64,000 nucleotides of DNA from Syncephalis fuscata (lineage: Eukaryota; Zoopagomycota; Zoopagomycetes; Zoopagales; Piptocephalidaceae). This document shows, piece after piece, positions 22,601 to 33,250 of this stretch (positions within the stretch are counted from its first letter, which is position 1; each line of letters begins with the position of its first letter). The notes under the pieces were generated by a model that was given only the letters and a program-made list of their open reading frames with translations, was not told where the DNA came from and made no database searches. The DNA lies in contig JAHLTZ010000013.1 in assembly GCA_025786725.1 (NCBI GenBank), positions 186,001 through 250,000 on the forward strand. Reading direction: 5' to 3'. Both the position numbers and the translations under genes were made by a program.

Positions 22601-23147
22601 TCAGCCATTAGAAGTAGCAGTTGGCCCTGTTTCAACGGCTCCAGTTCGGTTCCATAAGAGAGTAGAAGAATATGAGGAATACGTCACCGATCTGCAACTC
22701 CGACTCAATGATGTCAGGGAAAGAGCCAAGTTAATGATTGAAGCGGCCCAACGTCGGCAGTCGGCTAGGTATAATAAAGGAAGAAGAAAAGAGCCATTTA
22801 AAGAAGGTGACTTAGTGTGGATAGAAGAACAACTACTAAAAGGTACGAAGTTGAGAAAGATGAAAGAAAGAATGAAAGGTCCTTTTAAAGTGATAGAACA
22901 AACGTCAGCTGTCAACTACAGACTCAAAGATTTGGAAACACAAAGAATGTTTTCAGAACACGCTGATCGAATAATTCCACTTCACACACGACCTACCCAT
23001 TTATTATTACCCAACATATCAATTAACCAAATATCATTATCTAACCTTTCCACTAATTCACTTAATGTGTCAACGGGACGTTCGACACTTAGTGAGGGAG
23101 TGATGTGGCGACATATTCAGAACACGTGGTACACGGGTACCACGTAA
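19620..23147 (+). CDS. pol: Gypsy Pol polyprotein (no chromodomain)
   Basis: 1,175 residues, intact. Protease with DTGAERTVIS, reverse transcriptase with IVYLDDIIVFG, RNase H with IETDASTYGLGAVLSQQ, H2C2 zinc finger (HDKELAGHLG ... CTVCQKIR), integrase core (FIAIDLMGPF, LTDGGTNFTS, QTDGLVERFNHT) and a GPF/Y-type module (MKGPFKVIEQTSAVNYRL). No chromodomain follows. The ATG is 12 nt after the gag stop. The pol frame is -1 to gag and open from 19587, so pol could start by reinitiation or by shifting near GGAAAAC (19599-19605), which is not a canonical heptamer. It is a different lineage from the neighbouring chromovirus. Confidence 0.92.
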   Translation: MCKGNDVPLQVNPLSTISAINVASATTLLQDGTINGHMVSMLIDTGAERTVISSAICRNIGLALGPFTDSFVRLADGRHANTRGHSLVDIEIASVVRKVKAIVLDTSPYPVLLGMDWLSAAGASIDCAAGKLFIDGQSIDMKLSNTPSHGIHVVAVAGKVRNGRILSKLQQHLVRRDIRPTEQVDNAVVSLALSQLPRVDLSESIRLARLNKLLLEYTDLFAVNPNNPQAATRVRHTINTGDSKPINTPPYRSAYRQREKITEAINDMLENGIIEPSRSPWSSPVVLVNKKDGGERFCVDYRKLNDATKKDSYPTTRIDDALDMLSGACWFTTLDLASGYWQIQMNEADKEKTAFVTHAGLYQFRVMPFGLCNAPATFQRLMDEVLAGLKWHSCIVYLDDIIVFGRTFDEHLQRLRTVFNRLRDAGLRLKRSKCHFGQQQIAYLGHVVNANGVKPDPDKVAAVHNFPRPTDIRGCKSFLGLASYYRRFISRFAERAEPIRRLEKKGTPFVWSDEQQTAFDDLRTTLTSDTVLAYPTLSKPFRIETDASTYGLGAVLSQQIDDGWRPIAYASRALNDAQKNYSATECECMAIVWAIEKFRPYIYGSEFTVVTDHSALRWLMSRPNPTGRLGRWALKLQEYRPTIEYRRGTANANADALSRDPLPWHELVELAEQDKVEEVMHIAENTTPLLPTEEEWVYAQQTELTTADVYAYLQQGAEYMTLMSDASRRALRKRAKRFELVTGRLKRKVMKGDVMTELLDVVPNQYRPIVLYHCHDKELAGHLGITRTYQRLRQSYWWQNMHSDVCDYVTSCTVCQKIRRIHQRSGLLQSLPVPEKPFDFIAIDLMGPFTESEHGNKYVAVCCDYTTRWIEAAAIPDATAETTVQFLMNNVIARHGMPSVLLTDGGTNFTSGLTAGIAKRLGIQRRITSARRPQTDGLVERFNHTLASMIAKFTSDFEKDWDKYLPLLLFAYRTTKQSSAGHSPFQLLFGREATQPLEVAVGPVSTAPVRFHKRVEEYEEYVTDLQLRLNDVRERAKLMIEAAQRRQSARYNKGRRKEPFKEGDLVWIEEQLLKGTKLRKMKERMKGPFKVIEQTSAVNYRLKDLETQRMFSEHADRIIPLHTRPTHLLLPNISINQISLSNLSTNSLNVSTGRSTLSEGVMWRHIQNTWYTGTT

Positions 23148-23280
23148 TCGATGTGTCAAGCCAGCTATAAAAGCTGGAATATTTACATTTATTAATAAAG
23201 TAGTTCAATTCGAAGAAAACCTTTTATTTACAAGATCCTAGTGTTTTATCTACCTTGCCGTATTACTCAGTCCCCCTTCA
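23101..23280 (+). repeat. 3' LTR of the second gypsy element (edges inferred)
   Basis: It begins after the purine tract with TGATGTGGCGACAT and ends CCCCCTTCA (TG...CA). It contains a CTATAAAAG promoter-like box and AATAAAG poly(A) motif. The right edge is sharp because the following bases are coding sequence of a recognisable gene copy. No second LTR is present to confirm the left edge. Confidence 0.65.
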
Positions 23281-23560
23281 TAATAGTAATACGACAAGTG
23301 GTAAGAAATATTTAGTTCCAGATAACATTATAAATTCTTGTCTAATGCTTTTTTTGTAGTTTCGTAATATTGTAGTTGCAATAATAAAAATAATAGGCAT
23401 AAAGTGAGTTGTGAGAGATAAAGAAATAAAAAGTAACAAATTACTCGGCTATTTATAGCAAATAGTAGTATATAGTAATAGTGCACGCTTTGCTGTTTAA
23501 ACAAAAAAATGTATTTTAACAATGGGCAGCATGGAAATAAAACAATCTAATTAAACGACA
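23281..23560 (-). pseudogene. Truncated 5' end of a secreted-family gene (copy A)
   Basis: Minus strand. The start ATG is at 23328 and the only coding part left is a signal-peptide start, MLSGTKYFLPLVVLLL, cut at 23281 by the gypsy LTR. Upstream DNA to about 23560, including TATAAATA at 23450-23457, is diverged but alignable with the promoter of the neighbouring family member at 25271-25500. The rest of the gene is not in the window. This copy was destroyed by the retroelement. Confidence 0.75.
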
Positions 23561-24113
23561 GCTCAAAATGGAAATTAGTAATTATTTATGTTAATTAAAA
23601 TACCGTCTTTTATACAAATTAGCTATTGATTTGCCACGTTGATGACATAGAATAAATATGGCAACAGTGATGTGGTGTAGTTGGAATAGAATAATTAACA
23701 GACGATTCAAATGTAGCTGAAATGTATGTATAACATTTCTTTCTAAACTGTAGAATAGCTACGTCATTATACCAACTTGGGATAGAATAAAATGGCGGTT
23801 GTTAAGAAATTATGATATGCAATAAAAATATCGTGTTTTATATTAACAAAGTTATGAAATTAAATATAAAAAAGAAAATTTTTAAAGCACTAGTTTACGG
23901 TTACATCTTTAGTATGAATATGAAATAAAACTAAAAAATATTTAGTCAAATGCATAATCTACATTGATTCAAGTCTTTAACAATAATAAATCACAGAGTA
24001 ACCAAAGTATGTTATAGTTTATTACTTTAGCTACACTACTGCTGCGTGTGGCGATGAAAATAATTGTGCAAAAATAAATTAATATATCTGCAACAAATTC
24101 AGTTATACACTGT
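23561..24113. other. AT-rich spacer
   Basis: About 550 bp between the truncated copy's upstream region and the 3' end of the intact family member. AT-rich, no ORF, no clear element. Confidence 0.4.
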
Positions 24114-25270
24114 TTAGTTAGTAGGATCATTGCTTAGTCTTCGGGGATAAGGCGGTGGGAGCTCATCATTGTTACTTGATAGATTCGGTTGATGATTAAT
24201 AGCAGGTGTACGATTGTTTAAACGATTATTAGAATGCGGGTTATATTGTGGTGGAGGTTGATAGCGAGGTGCATTAGTTATCGGTATTAATAAATCCTGG
24301 TAGTTTTCTTTAATATATTTTAATGCTACATCGTATTCCTCAGGATATATGAGTTCTGCATAAATAAATGATAAACCGATAAATAATAAATCATTTGCCT
24401 TTTTTATATCCGCTTCATTCATCACTGTATGAGAAGAAGAAGAAGCAATACCATTGATGGGGCTCATATATTTATTAGAGCCAAATACTATGCTATCTCT
24501 AGTGATGCATGCATCTAATGATTATATAAGTATAAGCAGAGACAATTAAATATCTAACTTACTATCAATATTGCCACCAATCAACCATCCTTTTGCCTTC
24601 ATCTCACGTATAACTATTTAATTGATTATTAGCATAAGATTATTGCAATTAATATACACTCACTTTTTATAAGATCCGGAAACTTAAATTTGTGCGCTAC
24701 TTGTGCTCTATGTGCTTCTTCCAAATAATCACGTATAGTTTTATTGCACTCTGGTTCAACAACCATGAAGCAATAATCGCCGCTTGGTGAAAAAGACTTT
24801 TTAATAACAGAATAAAAAGGATGTGGCAGTGTGTTTGTTGCATACATGTCGTAATCAGCAGTATATATGTCCTATTAACAAGATTGTTATGTTTAAAGTT
24901 TAGAATACAAGTGGATGTACATACATTGTATAATCTAAATGGAAAATAAGTAGTTTCTTTTTTTCCACATATAACTTTGGCGTTGAGTTTACGATTTCCC
25001 GCTGTATCATATTTTGCATTCACAACATACGCGCCACCTTGTTCTATTGCGTTTTCGCTGATCGTAAGGCCTTTGATCTTGAATGCATCATGTTGACCTA
25101 ACCCGTATTTAAAAATAGCATCCATTATAACAATAATGGTTAGTATTGCATTCTGAGGGGGTTCATTATGCTGTTACTTTTGTACCAAAAAAACCTGGTG
25201 ATGCCAGAGCATTTTGGCTAACTGACAGCAGCACCAGTATTGGTAAAAAACACTTGGTTCCAGATAGCAT
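24114..25270 (-). CDS. Secreted four-cysteine family protein (copy B)
   Basis: Exons on minus: 25178-25270 (signal peptide MLSGTKCFLPILVLLSVSQ), about 24925-25122, 24664-24871, 24563-24613 and 24114-24514; roughly 316 residues. I do not recognise a known domain. It aligns along its length with the protein at 48.7 kb. Shared blocks are LNAxVIC, PFYSVIKK, EMKAKGWLI-like and MSPxxG, with four conserved cysteines (VIC, YC, EC, AC). It differs by a proline-rich tail ending in DELPPPYP. Exon 3 has the same length (208 nt) as in the paralog. The first intron lacks a clear AG acceptor before the aspartate codon, so the start of exon 2 is approximate and this copy may be damaged. TATAAATA lies about 130 bp upstream. 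Confidence 0.7.
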
Positions 25271-27104
25271 CGTCTTGTTCTTATCTAATATTTATGTTTC
25301 CGTAATCTCGTAAATATTGTTGTTGCAACAATAAGAATCAGTAGGCGCAAAGTGAGTTGTATAAGAGATAAAGATATAAAAAGTGGCAAATGTTTGAGTA
25401 TTTATACCAAATTGCAGTATGTGACAATCAATGCAGGATTTATTGTTTGAACAAAAAAACATGTATTTTTGATAATGATCAGCATGGAAGTAAAACAAAA
25501 TAATTGAATAATAGTACAAAATGGAAATTAATCATTATTCATGGTAATGAGGATGCTGTTTTAGATTTGGATGCTGCTTTTTACTCAAATTGGTAGTTAA
25601 CTTGTCGCATTGATGGATTAGTACGATATAGTGAAACAATTTCAAGTATTCAAAAAGAATAGGTGGGGCAGTGCTGAACAATCGAGCCGTTTATTTAAAT
25701 ATCTATTTTATGGTTTTGGTTCTAGAACATTAGTACTAATCATTCACATGCAACGTTATTCCAGTTGTATCGATTCTACTACTTTATGAGATAATGCTTA
25801 TTATATAACTATTTTTTACTTTTATGGATTCTAATTACAAAGTTTTATTTGTATGTTTTTAGTTTATTGTTATGCATATTGTTGTAGATTACATTTATCA
25901 AATTGTTCTAAAACATTGTCAAACGTCTAGTGGATTAGCGAGATTAGCGGAAAATCCTGGGCACAACTGAAACACTTATAATGGTCTAGCTAGTTAGCCT
26001 TGCTATTTGGTTTATTTGACAAAACACCTAATGGCAATTTGGATAATCCACCAGTTATGTTTTAATTATTCCATGACGGTAACTAAATATCAAAATACAC
26101 GAGCTGTTATTAAATCTGCTTAATTTATAAAACAATCTAGTAGCAATATAAACAAAGAGCTTTTAAAATATCGTCATAATTTATTAATATACCCTATAAC
26201 AATTGTGTGACATATGTTTACCTATCAAACTAGTCAATAGCTTCGTGAATTTAATCAAATGATCCTGCATGATCACCTAATTTTAGACATAGAGCGGAAA
26301 GATAGCCACATCAGGCGGAGCTTCAATCGGTGTATTGTCGTCATTTTATCCAATCTTTTCCATGTGCTATTTCACTCTTTATCTCTTTCGCTTTGACTGT
26401 CATCACTTCATCCGACTGTTGAAAAAGACGATAGTGTAGCTGTTTATAAGCTATTGTTACTCTAGCACTATTCTTACAGCTGCATCTTGTAGTTATTCTG
26501 TTGTATCTCGTTAGTAGCCTTTATTACCGCCGTACATTTGAACCAGCAAGTTTGCGACGCCACATCTACTTCATGTGATTAGTGTATCGCGTATCTGTAC
26601 TTCTACATTGCGTCTCGACTCTATATCTCCATCCATATACCTATATCCACTTGTCAACCAAACAACACCCGACTATCGCTTAGTCAACTTTGTCATCTTA
26701 GAAGGCCCGTATCTATTTGCCGTTATCTATTCACAGCTTTCTTACGGCAATTGATACCTCACGTGCTTGCTGTTACGACCACCTATTTGTCTATCTATCT
26801 ATCTATCTATCTATCATTTTGTTTACTGCGCTTTTTGTTTATCTCGACTCGTTTATTTGTCGGCAATATTCACATTGTACAGTTGGCGTGTTATTTCTTA
26901 AATCAATCCAATATTCGTTATATCTACAACGTGGTTGGATACGGCAACAATACGTTGACTGTACAAACATTAGCATTCTATAGCTATTTAATTAGCTCAC
27001 TGGATTTGGCGTAATTTTATCTACTCTGTTGTTTATCGGTGTCTATTTAGACACCTAGCAATTAACAACAACAACAATCATATCAGTATCTATAGTTTAT
27101 TGTT
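25271..27104. other. Divergent intergenic region with family promoter
   Basis: The first 230 bp are the promoter of copy B, homologous to upstream DNA of the other family members, with TATAAATA on minus at 25399-25406. The rest is AT-rich. A (CTAT)n run lies at 26791-26814. Small ORFs at 26.7-27.0 kb are low complexity from that repeat and I do not accept them as genes. Confidence 0.5.
25399..25406 (-). promoter_or_regulatory. TATA box of secreted-family copy B
   Basis: TATAAATA about 130 bp before the ATG. The same octamer occurs at nearly the same distance in the other copies (23450-23457, 31367-31374, 48568-48575), within wider conserved upstream sequence. Confidence 0.6.
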
Positions 27105-29105
27105 ATGTATTCTGGTACACGAGGGCGGCAAAATCCGCCGCCTACTATGTTCTATTATCAAAGTAACTTATCCTTTTCAAACGTCCACGATACCTACAAC
27201 AATGATAATGTGGATACACCGCACTGGGATGATGTCTTTACATTTCGACGCCACTCCAGCCGTGCTTGGTCAGTCATCACCGATAATGATGCAGAAGAAA
27301 TAACGACATTATTGGGCAATCCAATACGTGGTCGATTAAAGAGAAAACTAGTTGAATGGTGTAATCGTATGTTAACACGCAATATATTACTTATTGTAGT
27401 GCCTACACTTGCAGTGAGTACTTTATAATATTAATAGAACTGTTTATTAATTATCAATATTTAGATTCTAGCCTGGTGTACAATTCCAATTCCATATGAA
27501 TTAATTGAAAGTAATGTTCCAAAACCGGCACCGGCACCGGCACCAATAGAACATAATGAAACACCATTTAAATCAATGGCTACATCACAACCATCATTTA
27601 CAAATAATCAAGCTCAGCTCAAATGGTCAAAACATTCCGATTTACCATTAAATGTCGCACCAGTTCAAGTGAATAATCAAGTCGATAACAGTGAAACTAG
27701 ATATAACATTTTTACATCTGTTATGTCTAATCACTCAAAAGATAGTATAAAACAACGACAACAATCAACGAACACTATGGATGACAGTATTAATCAATCA
27801 TCTCCACTTAACGTTGATCGATCAACAACGACAGCCACCATCATTTCATCCAGTAATAATAGTAACAATAGTATAGCCGCACCTCATAGTTTAGAATTTG
27901 GAAAACATGAATATGAAGAACATCCACCTATTGCACTAGTTAATTTTTGGTGGTTTCTTTTTGTCTACTATGGCATTTATAATATTATCGCCTTATGGCT
28001 TTTAACTCGTATATTTCAAATCTATTCACTTAACTGGTGGGCAACAGGCTGGAGCAGTAAATCGGCCGGTGCAGCTTGTTGGCTCTGCTCAATGGTCGGT
28101 GGAGCGTTTATTCACTTATTTCTACCACATCTTGAACGCTACACCATTACATGGGTTCTACTTACCTTTCTAATGCTGACTATTCCTCTTTTATCGGCAT
28201 TTGCCGTTATTCGCGGTGAAAATCGCAATGTATACCGACATTCACTTACACTGACCCAGCAAACATTTATGACAACCGATAATATAGGACCACGCATTCC
28301 AGCTTCCTATTTCCGTTTCTTATGGTTCTGTCTTGTTCTAGTCATGATGTGGGCCACTACAGTAGCCGGTGGTTTCTATGCCTGGAGCTATTTATCTTCA
28401 TTGCCACACACCGGCATAGAGGCGTTTATCTACGTCTACTCTTGGGTGGGCATTGTTTACGCTATCGATTTTGTATGTGAAACGATTGTTGAAGAAAAGA
28501 TTCGCTCCCATCCACTTTGTACGGTATTCCGTCTCTATTTCTATCTGCTATATTTCATCTTTTATCGCAATCTATTTGCTCGACTTCGTAATCTTGAACA
28601 ATTTGTCTTAATTCAAGCAGCTTCATCGATTTGGGTCATGATATTCTATCCACTGCGTATGACCCGTACCACGCACCGTTTACTTCAACGATGGTTTGGC
28701 GTGACCCGCGACTACGACGATTACCAGAAGATGCTGGGCCAGCTATTTTATACACGTACCATAGCGGAGAATGTAACCATGCTTGGCTTTCTATGCTGGA
28801 TGAATGCCATTCGAGCCAGTAGCAATTTCCCCATCTATCCATACTACCAATTCAATGGTTATGAAGGTGATCCGTATACCTATGAAAGAACTATGATCTG
28901 TTCTATAGGCGTATGGGTATCGGAATTAGTGACCGCCTATGTGACGCGTGGTCTATTCAAAGCCTATTTCCGACACAGTATTACACGTGAGGCAGTGATG
29001 GATATGCAACGATATCCGGATACAGTATTAACATTAATACTTGTGGCAATTCATGTCATGCAAAGTATGTTATTAGCATTATTCCAACTGAATTTTAAAC
29101 ATTAA
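27105..29105 (+). CDS. Multi-pass membrane protein, function unknown
   Basis: Exons 27105-27413 and 27465-29105, 649 residues, frame intact. The N-terminal 85 residues are soluble and polar. One hydrophobic segment (NILLIVVPTLAILAW) spans the intron. Then comes a disordered Ser/Asn/Thr linker with a PAPAPAP repeat, followed by about ten more hydrophobic segments starting at ALVNFWWFLFVYYGIYNI and ending at a C-terminal membrane segment (VLTLILVAIHVMQSMLLALF). Charged loops contain RLLQRWFGVTRDYDDYQKM. I do not recognise a named family. By layout it could be a channel or transporter of an internal or plasma membrane, but no catalytic motif supports a specific job. Confidence 0.8.
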
Positions 29106-29200
29106 ATTAATTATTTTGTCAATTGGATTAAATAATTAATGGATAATTTATATGACAAATAAAATAGTGTCGATATTTATTACAATACCAACCATTATCA

Positions 29201-30428
29201 TTACTCATCGTGTTTATGTGAGTGACGGCCCTTGCGACGTCTGCGTACTTTTTTATGTTTTTCATCGTTATGTTCGTCGTGTTCTCCTTCTTCTCCTTCC
29301 TCTTCTTCGGTGCCACTGTCTTCAGAGTAATGTAATAAAGCGGTCAATTCCATTTCTTTTTTATCGCTATTTGTTCGTTTAGTCGGTTTTAGAACGAGAA
29401 ATGAATAACGACGCCATAATTGAGCCGATGCAAATAAAAGACCAGCTAAACACTTGGCCTCTCGAGGATCAAGTACCAAAAAGCCATCTGTAGGCGATCC
29501 AATAAGTGATGGTGATAAGCGGGCCAGTATAGCATCGGCATAACTAATTTTGTCTGGTGTATTAAGTGTGGTCATGGCATAGATCAGTGTAGTGGAAAGA
29601 CTAACACGTAAATCGTAGTGTTCTTCTTTAAACGCCGCCGGTGTACGTAGACCCCAATCAGCCGCCGTTAGATTAAAGGCATCTATTAATAACATGTAGT
29701 TATTTAATTGGTTATTTATTTAGCTATTTAGTGATCATTAATTGACTTACCGGTAATAATACCGCCACCACAGCCGGCAAGTGTACCACAAAGTAACTGA
29801 GCAATTAAGCTATTCTGTAGTGCAGGCATAGCACGTATTGATTCAATGGCAAAACCTGCTTGTGCATTAGCACGAGTTAAACCATCGGCCAGTAAAAGAA
29901 TGGGACGAATATAGGGTTCAATGGCATCGAGTAGCCGGAATGCAATATCACCGGGTGCACGAAACATGGCCAAGTAAACAATTCTATTATTATTAATAAT
30001 CCAGTAGTTATTATTACAATTATACATTATTAACATGTCTCCTTTACTCTCTCTCCTTGCGCTCTCCTTTAATTGAAAAGTGTATTGACTTACGCATAGG
30101 TCGGTAGTGTGGTGTTTGAAGAGAGCCAGCTTGGTGGTAGACCCATAAGTACAGCGGCTGATGTAGAACCACCCAATGCCATGGCCATTACAACAAAAAG
30201 GCCCTGAACAAGTGGTGGACGTGGTCCAGACATTGTACGAAGACGTGCTCGATAATCGAGTGTCACTTTAATTGCATGAAGTGTTGCAAGAATAGGGAGT
30301 GGTAGCAATGGCGACCATGTTTCTCGCTGAAGCGGGTCAAGTAGATTGGTTAGAAAACCCAGCAGGTTACTATGTTCAGCCACGACAAGGGTCGGCGGTG
30401 GTTGTTCCTCTTTAAAAGACGACGCCAT
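29201..30428 (-). CDS. TRIC-type intracellular cation channel
   Basis: Exons on minus: 30094-30428, 29751-29983 and 29201-29682; 349 residues, phases consistent. The pattern GGSTSAAVLMGLPPSWLSSN then IVYLAMFRAPGDIAFRLL and CGGGIITDAFNLTAADW follows the animal TRIC (TMEM38) channels: a glycine-rich first repeat, the L-x-F/R-P-x-D segment, and G-x-G-G-x-I-I-T near the second repeat. Animal TRICs carry K+ counter-current for Ca2+ release in the ER. The C-terminus is a long acidic stretch (EEEEGEEGEHDEHNDEKH) and then basic RRRRKGRHSHKH. The ATG at 30428 is chosen because the upstream in-frame codon is not ATG. Confidence 0.75.
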
Positions 30429-31480
30429 ATTGAAACGCAAGTAGAAGAATAAACAAGTATAATCAAATTGTAATGAACAATAGAAAGAAGTAAAGGGGCG
30501 GTATTGGTTAAAGCATACGTCACAGTCTAAAAGTGACCTTGATACTTATAGCTAAATTAACACTTTTTAAAGTAGTTATAATGATATACTAATACGGATA
30601 AGTAGGGGCAAATGGTAGGATAATCAAAATTATGACACTGTGCAGTTAATAGCGTTTTAATAGGATTCCACTGTCATTGACTTGAATTATTGTGGATTAA
30701 ACGTTTACTTGACATTAGATTATTCTATTATTGGTTTATGTTGAATCTGTTGCTGTAATCCATGAATTAATTTTTAAGATTTCTGCTCATATCTTTATTG
30801 CTAAAATATTTTAACATATGCTATGATTTGTATAAGCAATACATTAACGACATAATACCAATAAACAATATTATACAATCATCATATTCATATCGCTTAT
30901 TCTATCTATCACGATAATGTCAATTTGTATAAATGATTGAGTGTATTAAAGTACACAGTAGTCTTTAGCAATCAGTCTGTTCCAAACAGTCATAAGATTG
31001 CAGCTAATTGCAATGTATATCATTAAAAGCTGTGTTTAAATTAGTATCAACAAACATGCATACTCAGTTCGCCGCGTTTACGAATAAATCCATTATTTTC
31101 TTTTGGTATTGGAGTTTGAAATTAAGGACCACACAATGGAATTGCTATAATGAACTATGTTCTTCTCATCATGTTGTCAATATATATACATATATATAAA
31201 TGACAATGCAACTCTAAACATTTGTATTTCAAATTCCGTATTTGAATAACGGGGTTATTACTTGCTGTTTATTTCCATGCGCTCTTCCGTGTTTCTTACT
31301 CTGAAGTAGCATTCCATATTCGTCGTCTCATAGTAAATACATCGACTATTGCATGCTCTATTTTGCTATAAATACTCATTTTAACATATTTATTTGTTAA
31401 TCATCCCATCATATTTTTTCCTTACGTAATAAACTCATAAAAGTACAGCTTTTTATTGACGACTAGGCCTTGACATAGCC
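30429..31480. other. Intergenic region with a duplicated segment
   Basis: It contains one copy (30789-31354) of a roughly 570-bp direct repeat also found at 39274-39853. Just past the repeat lies TATAAATA at 31367-31374, the promoter box of the next gene. No other gene seen. Confidence 0.6.
30789..31354 (+). repeat. Segmental direct repeat, copy 1
   Basis: Nearly identical to 39274-39853. Relative to copy 2 it lacks single bases at several points (for example GCAGCTAATTG against GCAGACTAATTG) and has fewer CATA units in a TA/CATA microsatellite. No ORF is conserved between the copies. Confidence 0.9.
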
Positions 31481-32504
31481 ATGTTTACGATGAAATTCAT
31501 TCTTATATTACTGCTCTAGCTTATGCTAGTATGGTTACTCAAGCCACGCCTGCCGATGGCGCACCAAATCAGCCCAGCCTCGGTGGCAAGTATCTATCCC
31601 AAGTCACTCGTGCCATTTACTAATGTTACTATTTATATAGAATTATAAAAACCAATCAAGACTATGTAAAAAGCTTATTTGGCCTACATAGTATTCATTT
31701 ACCGGCACGCCAAACGAATCTAATGGCATATACTATACCAAAGCAACGCAAAATAAGCAGCCTATTACACTTGCATGTGGACTAAATTCAAATCCCAAAA
31801 GTCATGCTCTTAAAGTATATCAGGTGGTTCTATATAACAATATATGCAATAACTAACAAGTATCGCTATCAATAGGATTTAATGGAAACTTACAAACCGT
31901 TTGATGAACGAAACCCTCCGGTTGCTGTGCCTACAGGAAAGATTATGATCCCAGGAAATACATGCTATGTTCTACAAGGCCAATGTAAAAAAAGATATAA
32001 GGATTTTGCTCAAGTATTTAGTGGGTATGTCAACAATGTTAATTGCGCATAAGAAATATTGTTCTAACCTAAATTAGTCGTGATGATGTGGAAAAAGTAC
32101 AAATTTTGTGGATAAATATTGGAAGTGGTACGAGTTTTTAGTGCTTATATACTATATGTTAATCTATTATTAGGTCTAAAAGCTTTAAAAGAATTGGGAT
32201 GGTATGCCCACATGAATTTTGAAGGTAAGCATGGTGTTTATCACTGATGTTTATACTAACAATATTGCTAGATATTTGCATTTATGAGGACAAATATGAA
32301 TTTGACCCATACTTCATTAACCTCAGTAAGGTTATTCCAGTAGGACAAGGAAGAGTTATCGTTGATAAACTTGAGGGAACAACTAAAATTGATGAAATGA
32401 ATGAGTTTGCTCTAAATGCTAGTCTTCGTCTTGTTAGTGACAATGTAAAAGCTGAGATAGCGATAAAAATGCGTAATTCTTTTAATGAAGGAATGTATTG
32501 GTAA
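31481..32504 (+). pseudogene. Secreted four-cysteine family member, frame-broken (copy C)
   Basis: Six exon-like blocks: 31481-31589, 31641-31823, 31876-32024, 32078-32127, 32174-32224 and 32272-32504. It aligns with the family: a hydrophobic leader, then ITLACGLN, NTCYVLQGQCKKRY, ALKELGWYAHMNFE and DICIYEDKYEFD. The same four cysteines are kept. The block equivalent to one 208-nt exon of the paralogs is here split by an extra intron. The leader frame breaks near 31515 and exon 2 breaks near 31725, each explained by one missing base. From exon 3 on, all junctions are in phase to TAA 32502-32504. It is either a recent pseudogene or a gene hit by consensus errors; the intact downstream exons favour the latter. 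Confidence 0.65.
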
Positions 32505-33250
32505 AATCTTTTTTATTATTTTGGCAAACCAGATTTTAAAGACCGGAATTTAGGACCAATAGACAGCTTTACAGATGCAATCAGTACTATAGCATTGGGC
32601 CCAGAGAATAAATAACAAGTCTTACAAATAACCAGTGATTACTTAAATAAAGCCATGCCATGTTGCGGTTTACTTATTACAACTGTGCACTATTTCTAAT
32701 ATCGATTATTTGTTTATTAAATAATAACATTTATTGCTATTATAAATGTTATTTAGTATAATTAAATAACATAGTATTTTATAAAAATAATATGTATAGT
32801 AGTCTACTATATGCATTTTGTATATTTTAATATATTTAATTCCTTTCTCTATCCTTCAACGTGTAAATGTCGTCAATAGCGCATAATGATCATGGCTGAC
32901 AAATGCCAACTTTAATATGCGGATTTCGCTTATTAATGCTAGGTAAACAAATAGCTACATTTTTAAATCACGTCTTTTCTATTTATTATTCGTAGTAAAT
33001 ATAATGTAACTATAGTTAATAAATAATGAATAGTATGATTTGATCAATTACAACATACATTAAATTAAACACTTTTAATAGTAATTTAATAATAGATAAA
33101 TAAAGATAATGATTAATTTGTTAATTAGCTAGTTAGTTAACAAATCGATTATCTTTATGTATTGTTATTGTTAGAATAAAACAAAATAAGAATTTAAAAG
33201 ATTCACTTTGAATAAATGTCTTTTGTATAGATAATCATAAAAAATAGTAT
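32505..33250. other. AT-rich spacer with a long imperfect hairpin
   Basis: No gene. At about 33106-33157 an imperfect inverted repeat (GATAATGATTAATTTGTTAA against TTAACAAATCGATTATC) could form a hairpin between two convergent 3' ends. It may act in termination, but AT-rich spacers often show this by chance. Confidence 0.4.

Larger units (their letters stand above)
19229..23280 (+). mobile_element. Second Ty3/gypsy element, 5'-truncated
   Basis: Plus-strand gypsy element lacking its 5' LTR and most of gag. It keeps the gag tail, a full pol, a polypurine tract (GTGAGGGAG just before 23101) and one 3' LTR (about 23101-23280). The left end is cut exactly at the chromovirus LTR. The right LTR end, CCCCCTTCA, falls inside the signal-peptide exon of a secreted-protein gene. 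Confidence 0.88.

Noticed and set aside
26717-27014. Two overlapping ORFs with YLSIYLSI repeats
   Set aside because: They arise from the (CTAT)n repeat at 26791-26814 and have no gene-like context.
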